A stretch of DNA of 64,000 nucleotides from Chryseobacterium tructae. Its GTDB lineage: Bacteria; Bacteroidota; Bacteroidia; Flavobacteriales; Weeksellaceae. How positions within the stretch are numbered: the first letter of the stretch is position 1; each line of letters begins with the position of its first letter. The position numbers and the translations under genes are program-made. The DNA lies in the NCBI RefSeq assembly GCF_030409875.1, contig NZ_JAUFQR010000001.1, positions 3,348,001-3,412,000 on the forward strand. The letters run 5' to 3'. Under the pieces are notes generated by a model. The model was given only the letters and a program-made list of their open reading frames with translations, did not search any database and was not told the DNA's origin. This document shows, piece after piece, positions 47,205 to 57,925 of the stretch.

Positions 47205-47547
47205 GCCGTAAAATTACGAAAGATTATACATTTATTTACGGTAAACTAAAAATTTAAACAAATTTTAAGATTTTGAAGAAAAGTTAGACTTAATATCCAA
47301 GCTTTAAAGCTTTTAACCTTTCAATTATTTTAAATTTCAACTCCAAATTTCCTTTTCTTCATCTATTATCTTTTATCTATTATCTCTCCATCTATTGTCT
47401 CTTTGTTTTTTATCTCCTGCATTTAAACCCTATCTTTATCAGCATCAATAGGTTTTCTTTACAAATTAACAAATAATTAATTCAAAATATTGAGAATTAC
47501 GCAATATTTAATTATATTTACTAAGCACAACCTAAATTAAATATATT
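47205..47547. other. intergenic stretch with an inverted repeat before a lipoprotein gene
   Basis: 343 AT-rich bases. A low-complexity ATCTATTATCT/CTC stretch covers about 47360-47415. An inverted repeat AATATTG / CAATATT sits at about 47487-47509, 40 bases before the lipoprotein ATG, and could be an operator. No gene is supported. Confidence 0.4.
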
Positions 47548-48492
47548 ATGAAAAAATTAATTACTGCCTTTAAATGTATGGCCGTCTTATCGGTCTTAGC
47601 CCTTAGCAGCTGTAGTGACGAGAATAATGAAATCTCTAAACAAGAAACTACTCAGACTAAAATCACCACTGCTGATCTGAAGAAGGAAACCACTCCTATT
47701 TCATCTGTCGTTCCCGAAATTGTACAGTCTCAGCTGAATGAATCTCAAAAGAGTCTTGAAAAATATTTGAAAAGTGACTTGCAAATCGCCGGTGTAAATG
47801 TGGTTGGAAAAATTTCAACTCAAAAGGGAGTTGAGCTCTCTCAAAACCTTATTTCCGATAAAGATCAGTTTATTGCCGTAGGAAATCTTTTAGATCTTTC
47901 CACAGTAAAATTGGGAAGAATTGGTGACTTATATGTAGGTGATGATCTTAACATTGCCCAGACTGGATTAAAAGAAATGGTGACTTCAGAAATAAAAGCT
48001 GGAACCAATGTTATGGAAATTATCTGGAGCAATAAAAGCGGAAAATTTACCACTCTTTGTTTCTATAATGATTCAGGGATTATCTGGGACAATGTTCTTG
48101 GTGGACTTATCATGATGGATACAAGAAGTACTGTTGAGAACTCAAATACAGCAGCAGCAAAAGTACTTTCTAAATGGTATAAGGAATGGTGGACCGCAAA
48201 CTGGCTTTGGGGATCTAAAAGAGGTGAAATGGGGTATCAGATTACCATTTACTATTCCGGTTCATCGGTATCCAATGCAGATGTTAATGACTGGGCCAAT
48301 ATCAGCTTAGGAAAAGCAAAAAGCGAAAGCAAAATTATCAAAAGAACGGGCGCTTATGGACAATGTCAGTATGCGTTGGGACTTTGTACACCAACTGGAT
48401 CTTTAAGTTTTAATGCCAGCAAATTCTCAGTATCATTTTCTGGATTAGGCAGTAATATGGTGAGCAATGGAGTAAAATCATTATATCCTTAG
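47548..48492 (+). CDS. hypothetical lipoprotein
   Basis: 314 residues. It has a lipoprotein signal (MKKLITAFKCMAVLSVLALSSC, lipobox Cys at 22). The mature part has a coiled segment (EIVQSQLNESQKSLEKYLK), a tryptophan-rich block (WYKEWWTANWLWGS) and a glycine-serine-rich C-terminus. No family is recognised. It stands alone with its own terminator. Confidence 0.7.
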   Translation: MKKLITAFKCMAVLSVLALSSCSDENNEISKQETTQTKITTADLKKETTPISSVVPEIVQSQLNESQKSLEKYLKSDLQIAGVNVVGKISTQKGVELSQNLISDKDQFIAVGNLLDLSTVKLGRIGDLYVGDDLNIAQTGLKEMVTSEIKAGTNVMEIIWSNKSGKFTTLCFYNDSGIIWDNVLGGLIMMDTRSTVENSNTAAAKVLSKWYKEWWTANWLWGSKRGEMGYQITIYYSGSSVSNADVNDWANISLGKAKSESKIIKRTGAYGQCQYALGLCTPTGSLSFNASKFSVSFSGLGSNMVSNGVKSLYP

Positions 48493-48522
48493 TTTCATAG
48501 AATATAAAATTTTCAAAATGAT

Positions 48523-48551
48523 AAAGGGAAGTCTGTTAGCAGCTTCCCTTT
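48523..48551. terminator. bidirectional terminator
   Basis: AAAGGGAAG / CTTCCCTTT stem with an 11-base loop and AT-rich flanks, between the convergent lipoprotein and nat genes. Confidence 0.75.
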
Positions 48552-48565
48552 ATTTATATAATATA

Positions 48566-49366
48566 TTAATTTATACTTTTTTGCTTTAGAAGTTCAATTG
48601 CATTTTCCTTCAAACCAAAAACATCTTTCAGCATTTGAAAAAGCTGGGTTTCATCGTCAATAGAAATAGATTCTTTTCCTTCCGCATTTTTTCTGATATT
48701 TAAGGTATTGTTACTAAATGTATACCGTGCAATGGGGTCAACTTTTGAAAAAACCAGATTTTTCTTGAAATTAGATTCAGGATATGTGGACAGATACCAA
48801 TTGCAGATGTCAAGATCAAGAGCTTCTACCTGCTCCAGTTCAAAACGATATACCGGCAACCATTTTTCTCTCCAAGTCCAGAGTGTGTAAGCTCCATTTT
48901 TTTGTGAAATTTTAAACGGCTCATTAGGAGTTTGTTGTGGCTCTTCTACATTCAAAAGTAACGGACCGGTAAGTGTCGCAGTTCCAAAGCCACAGTCTAC
49001 AATATATTTTTGATTATTCAACTCAACAATCAGCAATAAGTGTGTTTTAGCAGCGCTGCTGTTTTCATCTTTTCGCCATAATACCCTACCCAACTGCAAT
49101 TCAACTTTAAAGCCTAGATATTTCAACACTTCACTCAAAAGTAGGTTTTGTTCATAACAATACCCACCTCTGGATTCCATTACCAATTTCTGAAAAATAT
49201 GTTCTATCTCTAATGAAGGAACTTTTCCTGTATAGGGGTCTATATTTTCAAAAGGAATATACTGAGGATGCAGTTGATGAATTTCTTTTAAAACGTCCAT
49301 GTTAGCCTCCCAATCACCAGAATAGTGAATCCTTGCCAGATACTTTTCTAATTTTGTATTGTCCAT
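48566..49366 (-). CDS. nat: arylamine N-acetyltransferase
   Basis: 266 residues, usual for the family. The Cys-His-Asp triad is readable: Cys70 in RGGYCYEQN, His109 in AAKTHLLL and Asp124 in YIVDCGFG. It transfers acetyl from acetyl-CoA to aromatic amines or hydrazines; the natural substrate is unknown. Read in the same direction as the regulator gene upstream (27-base gap). Confidence 0.93.
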   Translation of the reverse strand: MDNTKLEKYLARIHYSGDWEANMDVLKEIHQLHPQYIPFENIDPYTGKVPSLEIEHIFQKLVMESRGGYCYEQNLLLSEVLKYLGFKVELQLGRVLWRKDENSSAAKTHLLLIVELNNQKYIVDCGFGTATLTGPLLLNVEEPQQTPNEPFKISQKNGAYTLWTWREKWLPVYRFELEQVEALDLDICNWYLSTYPESNFKKNLVFSKVDPIARYTFSNNTLNIRKNAEGKESISIDDETQLFQMLKDVFGLKENAIELLKQKSIN

Positions 49367-49393
49367 TATTCAGTTTTTTTAAGTTGATTAGGT

Positions 49394-50854
49394 TTAAGTG
49401 AGTCTATTAAAAAAATCATAGATATCTTCATCACTGGAAATGCCTAACCTTTTTCTAATCCGGCTTTTCTTTTTTTGAACCGAAACATGCTGTATCGTCA
49501 AAATTTGAGCAAGCTCTTTTGATGAGAAATTTAGCTTAAGCATAGCACAAAAAGCAATTTCCGAATTCTCCAGATCAGGATTGATTTTCTGCAATTTAGA
49601 AACAAAATCTGGATATAAATCTGCAAACCTAAGCAAGAATGCAGAATCATTTTTTTTAGCCAATTCTATAATCTCACCAAAAAGCTTATCCTCCATCCGA
49701 AGCTTTAAGTCTTCTATTCCGTCTTCCAATAATTCTTTTTTCCCTTTTAGCAATCTCACCCGCCAATAAATAAAAATACTAAAAAGAACTAACAAGACAA
49801 TAGCAGATATAATGTAAAGAATTATATTCTTTTTATCCTTTTCTTTAGCTTCTGATGTAAAATTAGCATTTAATAAACTTACAATATCCGGCCTGTCCCA
49901 TTCCAGATTTTCTTTTGCCTGATTAACTTTTACAAAATAATATTGTTTTTCTTTTTCATTATTCTCCCGGTTTGCAAGGGTAGTCAAATCGGCATAAACA
50001 TAGACATAGCTATTAGATTTGAGAAAGTCTGGCTTATCTTCCAGGATCTTTAATGCTTTCAGATGATATTCTTTAGAGGTCTTAAAGTCTTTAATTTCCC
50101 TGTAATAAGCCCCTGCAATAGAATAAGTAAGAGAGGCGTCTATGGATTCACTTTTAGGAGGTAACATTTTCAAAGCATGTTTAATATGCAGTCCTATAGA
50201 ATCAATATTCTTAGTATAAAATAGATGATGCTGGGCAATAAAAGTATCCCCAACAGGAGTATACTTTATTTTTAAACCCTTGTGTAAATAAACTAATGCA
50301 CTGTCATTTTTATTGAGTACATCTAATATGATTCCTTGTGATAAATAAGCTTTATTTAAAAGAAAAATCTTTGTTTTCGGATCAGAGATCTTCTTTGAAT
50401 AATAAATTGCTCTACTATTATAATCAAGGGCATATGCATAGAGATCAACAATTAAATGCAATCGTGAAAATTCATTAAAACAAAAAGCTTTGATCAGGTC
50501 ATTTTCTGATGTACTAAGAGCTTGTCTGGCTTTTAAATACAGAGGCATAGCTTCTTTATATTTTCCTGCTCTGATATTAATAGAAGACATTACGGCATAA
50601 CACAAAGCTTCTCCATCTTTATAGTTATTTTCTTTTGCCTGCTGAAGATACTGTGTACTGATTGATATAATAGCCTTATAATCTCCTTTTTGACGGAGAT
50701 CTTCATATTTATTAATCAAAGGAATATCAAATGATCTGGAATAGTTATTTAATAAATACTTATTCCATGAGAAAAAAAGGGATACAATAAGCAATAGCAA
50801 TATCACTCCTTCGGTAATATTCAAGAAAGTCTTTCTAAAAACCAACCTACTCAT
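49394..50854 (-). CDS. membrane-anchored TPR regulator with C-terminal helix-turn-helix
   Basis: 486 residues. An N-terminal membrane helix (about 13-31) precedes TPR-type helices (about 40-330). A second membrane helix is near 345-367 (NIILYIISAIVLLVLFSIFIYWR), then a coiled coil and a LuxR-like helix-turn-helix (SSKELAQILTIQHVSVQKKKSRIRKRL). This layout is a recurring Bacteroidota sensor-regulator. It may control the adjacent nat gene. The signal is unknown. Confidence 0.85.
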   Translation of the reverse strand: MSRLVFRKTFLNITEGVILLLLIVSLFFSWNKYLLNNYSRSFDIPLINKYEDLRQKGDYKAIISISTQYLQQAKENNYKDGEALCYAVMSSINIRAGKYKEAMPLYLKARQALSTSENDLIKAFCFNEFSRLHLIVDLYAYALDYNSRAIYYSKKISDPKTKIFLLNKAYLSQGIILDVLNKNDSALVYLHKGLKIKYTPVGDTFIAQHHLFYTKNIDSIGLHIKHALKMLPPKSESIDASLTYSIAGAYYREIKDFKTSKEYHLKALKILEDKPDFLKSNSYVYVYADLTTLANRENNEKEKQYYFVKVNQAKENLEWDRPDIVSLLNANFTSEAKEKDKKNIILYIISAIVLLVLFSIFIYWRVRLLKGKKELLEDGIEDLKLRMEDKLFGEIIELAKKNDSAFLLRFADLYPDFVSKLQKINPDLENSEIAFCAMLKLNFSSKELAQILTIQHVSVQKKKSRIRKRLGISSDEDIYDFFNRLT

Positions 50855-51007
50855 AATCTAATTTCAATCTTTGTATATTCTAGGTATAAATATAAAGTAT
50901 TTGTGGTATTTATCATATCCATATATACCTACAATAATGAAATTAGTATACAATGCATACATCTGTCATCCAAAAAGCATTTAAAAGAATAATTTTCTCT
51001 CTGCAAT

Positions 51008-52227
51008 TTATATTTTCTTTTTTTTATTAAAAACTGAATAGGTGACCACTACACTAATAGCCATTAAAATGAATGCTAAGAAAAAAGGAGCTCCTGAAAA
51101 TTTAAACGGGGCCTCATCGTGTGTGAAGAAGTAAAACAGATTGGTCATCATCGGAGGACCTATAATTGAAGTAGCACTCATTAAGCTTGTTAATGCTCCT
51201 TGCAGCTCACCCTGTTCGTTAGAAGGTACACTTTTCGTAATCACAGACTGCAAAGCCGGTCCACAAATCCCTCCTAAACAATATGGAACCAAAAAGGCGA
51301 ACATCATCCAGCCTTCTGAGGCAAACGCAAACAACAACAATCCTATTGCATACATGGTAAGACCATAATAAATACTCTTCTGCTCTCCCAGCCTTGGGGT
51401 AGTCCATCTGATTAAAGCCCTTGTACTAATCCTACCAGTAGACCTACAACTCCTAATGAAATACCAACCATTCTTTCCGTCCAGTTGAATTTATACATGG
51501 TAAAGAAGCTCCAGTTACTTTGTACAGCATGTCCTGCAATATAAATCAAGATCAAAGCTGTAATAAGTCCCGAAATTTCCGGGTGTTTTCCTAAAAACTT
51601 AAAAGATCCTACCGGATTTGCACGTTTCCAATCAAACTCTCTTCTTTTATCCTTATCCAAACTTTCAGGAAGAATAAAATACCCATACAGGAAATTAAGA
51701 AGACAGAGACCTGCTGCTGCGTAAAAGGGAACTCTTGCTCCATAATGCCCAAGAACTCCACCCAAAACAGGGCCTATAATGAATCCCAAACCGAAGGCTG
51801 CACCTATAAGTCCAAAGTTTTTTGCCCGGTCTTCATCTGTAGAAATATCTGCAATATAGGCGCTCGCTGTAGTTACGCTCGCTCCAGTAATCCCCGCAAT
51901 AATTCTTCCCAGAAACAGCCACCAGATCGTTGGGGCAAGTGCCAGGAAAATATAATCTACAGCAAATCCAAAGAGTGAGATCAAAATAACAGGTCTACGC
52001 CCATATTTGTCACTCAGGTTTCCTACCAATGAAGAAAAAATAAATTGTGTAAATGCGTAGGCAAATCCCAGCCAACCACCATATTTAGCAGCTTCGCTGA
52101 TATCAGCATGAATCAATTCCTCAATTAATTTAGGAACAACAGGGATAATGATTCCCCAGCCTGTTATATCAATCAATAAAGTAATAAATATAAAGCCTAT
52201 CGCTGCTTTTTTCTTTGAATTTTCCAT
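51008..52227 (-). CDS. Tet/Bcr-like MFS drug exporter (frameshifted as given)
   Basis: It starts [25 protein letters not shown]. Twelve helices are expected. The loop motif [11 protein letters not shown] and the [18 protein letters not shown] helix match the TCR/Tet subfamily of exporters. The frame stops at 51412. One base missing in CCC at 51418-51420 (coding GGG) gives [17 protein letters not shown] and continues to 51008. The repaired length is 406 residues, normal. The substrate is unknown; tetracycline resistance cannot be assumed. Confidence 0.88.
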
Positions 52228-52234
52228 GATGGTG

Positions 52235-52242
52235 CAAAATTA
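52235..52242 (-). promoter_or_regulatory. -7 promoter element of the MFS exporter
   Basis: TAATTTTG on the minus strand, 8 bases before the ATG, so the transcript would be leaderless or nearly so. No clear -33 element. Confidence 0.4.
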
Positions 52243-52391
52243 AACAAATCTTAAAAATAATGGTTCTAAATTGCACTATGTTAAACAAGTATAACACTGA
52301 ACAACAGAATCATATTAAAAAACCACCCGTTTTTATATTATTTTAAACAACAGAAAGAAGAGAAAATTAAAGATATAGCAACTATAAAACA

Positions 52392-52430
52392 AAAAGACCT
52401 GGTTTCAAGTGAATATGAAACAGGTCTTTT
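52392..52430. terminator. bidirectional terminator
   Basis: AAAAGACCTG / CAGGTCTTTT with a second TTTC / GAAA stem inside, followed by Ts. It separates the Ig-like protein gene from the MFS exporter. Confidence 0.8.
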
Positions 52431-52452
52431 TTACTATACGTTGTAAAGAAAA

Positions 52453-53725
52453 TTAGTTGCTGTTAAGTTTTGTAGAGATCATGCGGTTGGATATGATACA
52501 CTTGATCAGACAGCTCTTTTTCAAAGTGACTTTTACTACATTACCATACTGATAAGCTGTAATATCACCGTTAAGGGTTGATCTTACTCCACGACGATAA
52601 TAAGTGGTCTGTGATACGGCTGGTGCATCATATGTTGTAGCAGTAGCGTTGGTAATATTCGTAAAGTTATATTATCCGCCGAACTCTGCCATTGATAGCT
52701 AGCCATTCCTGTAACCTGTGCAGCAGCAGTTTCTGTAAAAGCAGCCGGATCACTATTGATGTCCAAACAAACCGTTTGATCAGCAGCTACAGTTCCAGGG
52801 TTATTCACCGCATTTACAAAAAGTCTTCCTGTATTGGAATTTGCCTGAAAAGAACAGGTATAGAAGCTGGATTTGGCCACTACTCTATACTGATTATTAT
52901 TAAATCCTGCAGGAGCATTATTAATATTCAATGTTGAACTGGTAACATTGCTGTAATTCCCTCCATTGGCCAGATTCGTCCATGTAGAGCCATTTAATAC
53001 CTGCCATTGATAGGTAACATTCGCTGGGGTTTCATCAATATCTGTATTGCTGATCACAGCAGTCATGGTAGTAGATCCCCCTACAGGTACAGTCCTATCA
53101 GATGGCTGAGACAAATAAGTCATCGGATCTATATAGTATTCTGAAAGGATATTGTAGACCTTCATTTCATTAAATGTAAAACCAATCCCAAAATCTGAAT
53201 AAGATAACCGGACTTCATCCCAGGCTACAGTAGGAATCACCTTGATAATTTTTCTGCTCTGGCTGTCACCGAAATCAAAGAAAAAATGTCCTCCTACCGG
53301 AGTTGAATAGACTTCCTGGCCATTATTAAAAAATCTGAAACTAGCATCATTGAAGCTAGCATTAAAATTAAACCCTTCAGAAGAAAAATCTATGTAGACA
53401 GGTTTATTAGCTGGAAAATCACTACCAGTAGTTCCCACACTGATATAGATAGGACATATACCCGCTCCGATACCCGGTTTAAGGGATGCATATGAATTAA
53501 CGTCAATATCAGTCATATTACTGGCATTAGCTGCTACAGCTCCCACTTTAAACAGGGAGGAAAGAACGTAATAAAATTGGCATATTGAGCAGAAGTATTG
53601 GTATCCAATAATCTTCCACATCCGCCCATGGGCAGGGAAACCATTTCCTGAGACATCATTTTGCCTGACACAAAAAGGCATAATGCTATAAGCATATAGC
53701 GTAGTATTGAATTTGTTTTCATCAT
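52453..53725 (-). CDS. secreted Ig-like surface protein (two frameshifts as given)
   Basis: It starts MMKTNSILRYMLIALCLF, a signal peptide. One base is missing at the AAAA run 53573-53576 (coding TTTT, repaired to NFYYVLSSLFKVGAV) and one at 52667-52668 (repaired to DNINFTNITNATATTYDAP). The repaired length is 424 residues, ending at 52453 in KLNSN. It has beta-sandwich, Ig-like domains (TYQWQVLNGSTW, SYQWQSSADN) typical of gliding or adhesion surface proteins of flavobacteria. No T9SS sorting domain is seen. Confidence 0.7.
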
Positions 53726-53809
53726 TGATAATTTTAAGCTGTTAATTGTACACGAAATAATACTCATCCCTAGCTAGGCATGATTGCAATGATTTTATGT
53801 TACCTAAAA

Positions 53810-54382
53810 TTATTTGATTACAAATACAATATTAACAAAGGAGCAGGCTGTAGCTGTTCCTACCACATCATACTTCAGTATACCATTAGCATCAATGCTT
53901 ACATTCTTTAAAACACTGCCGTCAAAATCCGTCACATAATAATACAGATCTGCGGCATTTACAAAGAAAGGTATCGCTGCAGGAGCTCCTGTACTGATGA
54001 CCTTTGGTGTTGAAAATTGCGTTTTATACAGCTGGTACAAATCCAAAGTCCTTCCTGTGCCTAGCGTAGAAGTATCAATACTAATGGATGGCATGTAAAA
54101 GAACTTAACGATGTTTCCACTGATGGGAACCCAGTTGGGAGCAGCAGGAGTTCCAATGTTCTGTGTCAATGCCTGTCTTTTCAGATCATAAACCAATAAA
54201 CCATTTGCCGGAGTGGCTACAGTAGTTAGATCAGAAATTCTAGGGATTAATACACCTTTATTGGTGCCAGTAACATCTAAAGCAGAACTTTTATCAGGGC
54301 TGGGAGTGCCAATCCCTGTCTGTGCAGTAATAATGCCGCCAGCACATAGTGCCGCAGCCACGAATAATTTTTCGAATTTCAT
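53810..54382 (-). CDS. secreted protein with a GIGTPSPDKSSALDV head
   Basis: 190 residues with a signal peptide (FVAAALCAGGIITAQ). The segment TGIGTPSPDKSSALDVTGTNKGVLIPRISDL is a motif that often opens tail-fibre- or adhesin-like proteins in this group (recollection). The rest is beta-rich. It is upstream of the Ig-like gene on the same strand and may share its role at the surface. Confidence 0.65.
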   Translation of the reverse strand: MKFEKLFVAAALCAGGIITAQTGIGTPSPDKSSALDVTGTNKGVLIPRISDLTTVATPANGLLVYDLKRQALTQNIGTPAAPNWVPISGNIVKFFYMPSISIDTSTLGTGRTLDLYQLYKTQFSTPKVISTGAPAAIPFFVNAADLYYYVTDFDGSVLKNVSIDANGILKYDVVGTATACSFVNIVFVIK

Positions 54383-54765
54383 TTTTGTTTTGTTTTATGT
54401 AAATATATAATAATTTACTACATAACTCTATATTTTTTTGTTTTTTTTCGTTCAAAACAATTATTAATATGAAATATTAATAAAACGTCTATTATTGAGG
54501 TATTGCATGAAATTATTAATCTCTAAAAATAGATTTATTTTTAAATAACTCTACTTTATGTTAAATCCAGCGTTTTTTTAGGTTTAAAAAATTGACTAAA
54601 AATGCACAATTTGAGAAACACCCGTAATGAATTACAAGTATGAGTAATATAAAGTGTCTAATCATTAATATTGCTTTTATATGGCTTATAAACCCTAAAT
54701 GCTGTTTTTAAATCCTATAGGAATACATTCATTATAGAAAAACCCTAAAAGAGATTGTTGGGAAT
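54383..54765. other. intergenic stretch without a gene
   Basis: Very AT-rich. Upstream region for the gene ending at 53810 and end region for secDF. A weak TATATTTA box on the minus strand lies near 54404. I see no coding frame or clear structure. Confidence 0.4.
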
Positions 54766-54794
54766 AAAAAAAGCCTTTCTTTCGAAAGGCTTTT
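54766..54794 (-). terminator. terminator of secDF
   Basis: AAAAGCCTTTC / GAAAGGCTTTT stem with a four-base loop. On the minus strand it runs into TTTTTTTATT. Confidence 0.85.
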
Positions 54795-54815
54795 ACTAAT
54801 TTATTGTAGTTTGTA

Positions 54816-57709
54816 TTATTTTGAAGCAAGCACTTCTTTCTCGGAAGTTGTTTTTCCGTGTACATCTTCTTCTTTTCCTGTCTTAAGGAAGTCATAGGCA
54901 ATTGCCGATGCAATAAAGATAGATGAGTAAGTACCGAATCCAATACCGATTAACAGAGCAAACATAAATCCTCTCAGGTTATCACCACCGAAGATAAAGA
55001 TCGCAAGGATCACCAAAATCGTAGTGAATGAAGTGTTGAATGTTCTACCTAATGTACTTGAAATCGAGTCATCAAATAATCCAGCTAATGTGATCGATTT
55101 CTTCTCTCTCAGGTATTCTCTAATTCTGTCGAAAATAATTACCGTATCGTTAATAGAGTATCCTAATACCGTAAGGATCGCAGCGATGAAATCTTGGTTG
55201 ATCTCCATGTTGAACGGCATATATTTATGAAGTAATGAATACGTTCCTAAAATAATTACCGCATCATGGAATAATGCTGCAACAGCACCTAAAGAGAACT
55301 GCCATTTTCTAAATCTGAATAAGATATAGATAAAGATACCTGCTAAAGCAGCAACAACTGCAAGAATACCGTGAGTCTGAATATCATCAGCTACAGTAGG
55401 TCCTACTTTTTCAGATGAAATGATACCTGCATGATCTTTATCTGCAGATTTAAAGTCATTTAAAGTAATATTAGCAGGAAGATCTCCTTTTAATCCTTCA
55501 TATAACTTCTGTTCAATTGTCTGGTCAGCCTTTAAAGATTCGTCTTCAATAAGGTAATCTGTAGAGATCTTCAATTGACTAGCGTTTCCAAAAGTTTTAG
55601 CTTCTACAGAAGAGTTTTTACCATCTTCAGTTTTGAATAGTTTTACTAATTTTTCTTCAACATCGTTCGCATTAACTTCTTTATCAAATCTTACAACATA
55701 GTTTCTACCTCCTGTAAAGTCGATACCATATTTGAATCCATGAGTTACCATAGAAACAATACAGATCACTGTTAATACAGCAGAAATAATATATGCATAT
55801 TTTCTTTTACCGATGAAGTCGATCCAAGTATTTCTGAATAAATTTTTCGTAGGTGGAGTCCATACAGAAAGGTGTTTCCCTTTGTTCAGTCTGCTAAAGA
55901 TCATTACTCTAGATAATAATACAGAAGTAAACAACGTCATGATAATACCGATCATCAATGTCAATGCGAACCCTTTAATAGGTCCTGTTCCAAAGAAGAA
56001 CAATACAACAGCAGTCAATAACGTAGTAGAGTGACCGTCAATAATTGCACTTAATGCATGCTTGAAACCATCTTTATAAGCTTCTAAGATGCTCTTACCA
56101 GCAAATAATTCTTCTTTTGTTCTTTCGTAGATAATTACGTTCGTATCTACCGCCATAGCCATCGTCAATACGATACCAGCGATACCAGGAAGCGTAAGAG
56201 TAAAGTCTCCGGAATCCATAATTCCGAAAATATAGAAAAGGTTAATTACCATCGCAATTACAGCGTACACTCCGGCACCACCGTAATAGAAAATGATATA
56301 AACAATGATAATTAAGAATGCGATTGCAAATGAAATCATCCCTGCGTTGATAGACTCCTGCCCTAATGACGGACCTACCTGAGTAGCCTGAACTACTTTA
56401 GCACCAGCAGGCAATTTACCAGCACCTAGAACGTCTACCAATTCTTTAGCTTCTTCCTGAGAGAAGTTACCAGAGATTTGAGTTCTCCCGTTAGGAATAG
56501 CACCTACAACGTTTGGAGCAGTGTATACTCTGTTATCAAGTGTTACAGCTACTGGTTTTCCAACGTTTTTCTCTGTTAATGTTTTCCATTCTTTAGCTCC
56601 TTTAGAATCCATCTGCATGTCTACTACTACTCTTCCAAGTTCGTCGTAGCTGATGTTTGCCGTTTCTACTGCACCGTCTACCGGAGCTTTTTGGTTGATG
56701 TTACTTCTAATTGCATAAAGCACTAAGTCATCAGGACTTGTAGCTTCAGGCTTGTAACCCCACATAAACTGTGTATATTTAATGTTTGCAGGACGTGCAG
56801 CCATTCCTACCTTGCTGTTCAAGATTTTGTTTACAGCAGCAGTATCAGACAATTTTACGTTGGCAACACCATTAGTTCTTAATTTGTCAAGCTGTAAAAG
56901 GTTCATGAAGTTCACATTCTTTGCAACTCCCATAGAATCTCCTTTTGCAGCAACCATAGTTGTTAATGTCTGGAAATAAGGTGCAATTTCAGGAATTTGC
57001 TGTACTTCCCAAAACTGAAGTTTTGCAGAAGTCTGAAGCATTTTCTTCACTTTGTCGATGTCCTTCATACCAGGCATCTCTACAGAAATTCTAGCGGTAC
57101 CAGGTACTCTCTGAACGTTTGGCTGGATCGCTCCAAGCTTATCAATTCTCGTTCTGATTACCTCGAAAGCTGTTCCTACAGAAAGATCAATTCTTCTCTT
57201 CACAATACTTTCACCTGCTCATCAGTAGTATTATACTTGATTTCAGATAAGTTTGTGTTTCCGAAAAGTTCCGGATCAGCAAGCTTTAGGTTTGTTCCTT
57301 TTGCTTTGTTTACTGCATCGAACTGTTCAAAGAAGTTGTCGATGTAAGATTTTGTTGAGTTTTTCTGAGCTTCATCAGTCTTATTTAAAGCATCAATAAG
57401 AACAGGATTTGTAGAATAATTGGTTAAATCATTTACCAAATCTCTTTGGTTGATTTCCAATAGAACATTGATCCCTCCTTTTAAGTCAAGACCCAATTTC
57501 ATTTCCTTGTCTTTAGCTTTTGAATAATAAAGCTTCGTATACCCAAGATTAAGAGTATCTTCCTTGATTCGTTTGATCTCTTTCTCGTTTCCTTTCGCAG
57601 CTTCTATCTGCGATTCAATTTTGCTGGCGTACCAGGTTGGTAATAGCTCGTTTAAGCAAATCAACCCCAGGACAATAGCAACAATTGTAATAAGCCCTTT
57701 TCCTTGCAT
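54816..57709 (-). CDS. secDF: fused protein translocase subunit SecDF (frameshifted as given)
   Basis: SecD and SecF as one chain, the usual Bacteroidota form, aiding protein export through SecYEG with proton-motive force. It starts MQGKGLITIVAIVLGLI. The frame ends at 57200 in DEQVKVL. One base missing at TTT 57209-57211 (coding AAA) repairs to DEQVKSIVKRRIDLSVGTAFEV. SecD features: ISVEMPGMKDI, AMAVDTNVIIYERTKEEL. SecF features: GIDFTGGRNY, GYSINDTVIIFDRIREYL. The repaired length is 964 residues. Because the gene is essential or nearly so, the break is almost certainly an error. Confidence 0.94.
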
Positions 57710-57737
57710 TTTGTTATAACTACGTTAAATTAAGTCG

Positions 57738-57745
57738 GCAAATAT
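57738..57745 (-). promoter_or_regulatory. -7 promoter element of secDF
   Basis: TATATTTG on the minus strand, a full match to TAnnTTTG, 28 bases before the ATG. A convincing -33 element is not seen. Confidence 0.5.
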
Positions 57746-57925
57746 AATGATTTTCTTGTATTTTATGAATTTTTAACAACAGAAATGGTTTATTTTCAGA
57801 TATATCAGCATTCTGATTTCCATTTAAGATTTAACAATTATTTCATGCTATCATAGTGAAGTTTTCAAAATCTGATTGGTATAAAATTTTCATTCATATT
57901 CCAATACACTAATTATCACAATATT

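Noticed and set aside
51008..52227. Tetracycline-resistance determinant
   Set aside because: The subfamily resemblance is clear but nothing in the sequence shows drug specificity, and there is no TetR-type regulator or mobile context.
54695..54943. Open frame of 82 codons on the minus strand at the secDF end
   Set aside because: It runs in a shifted frame through the end of secDF and its terminator.
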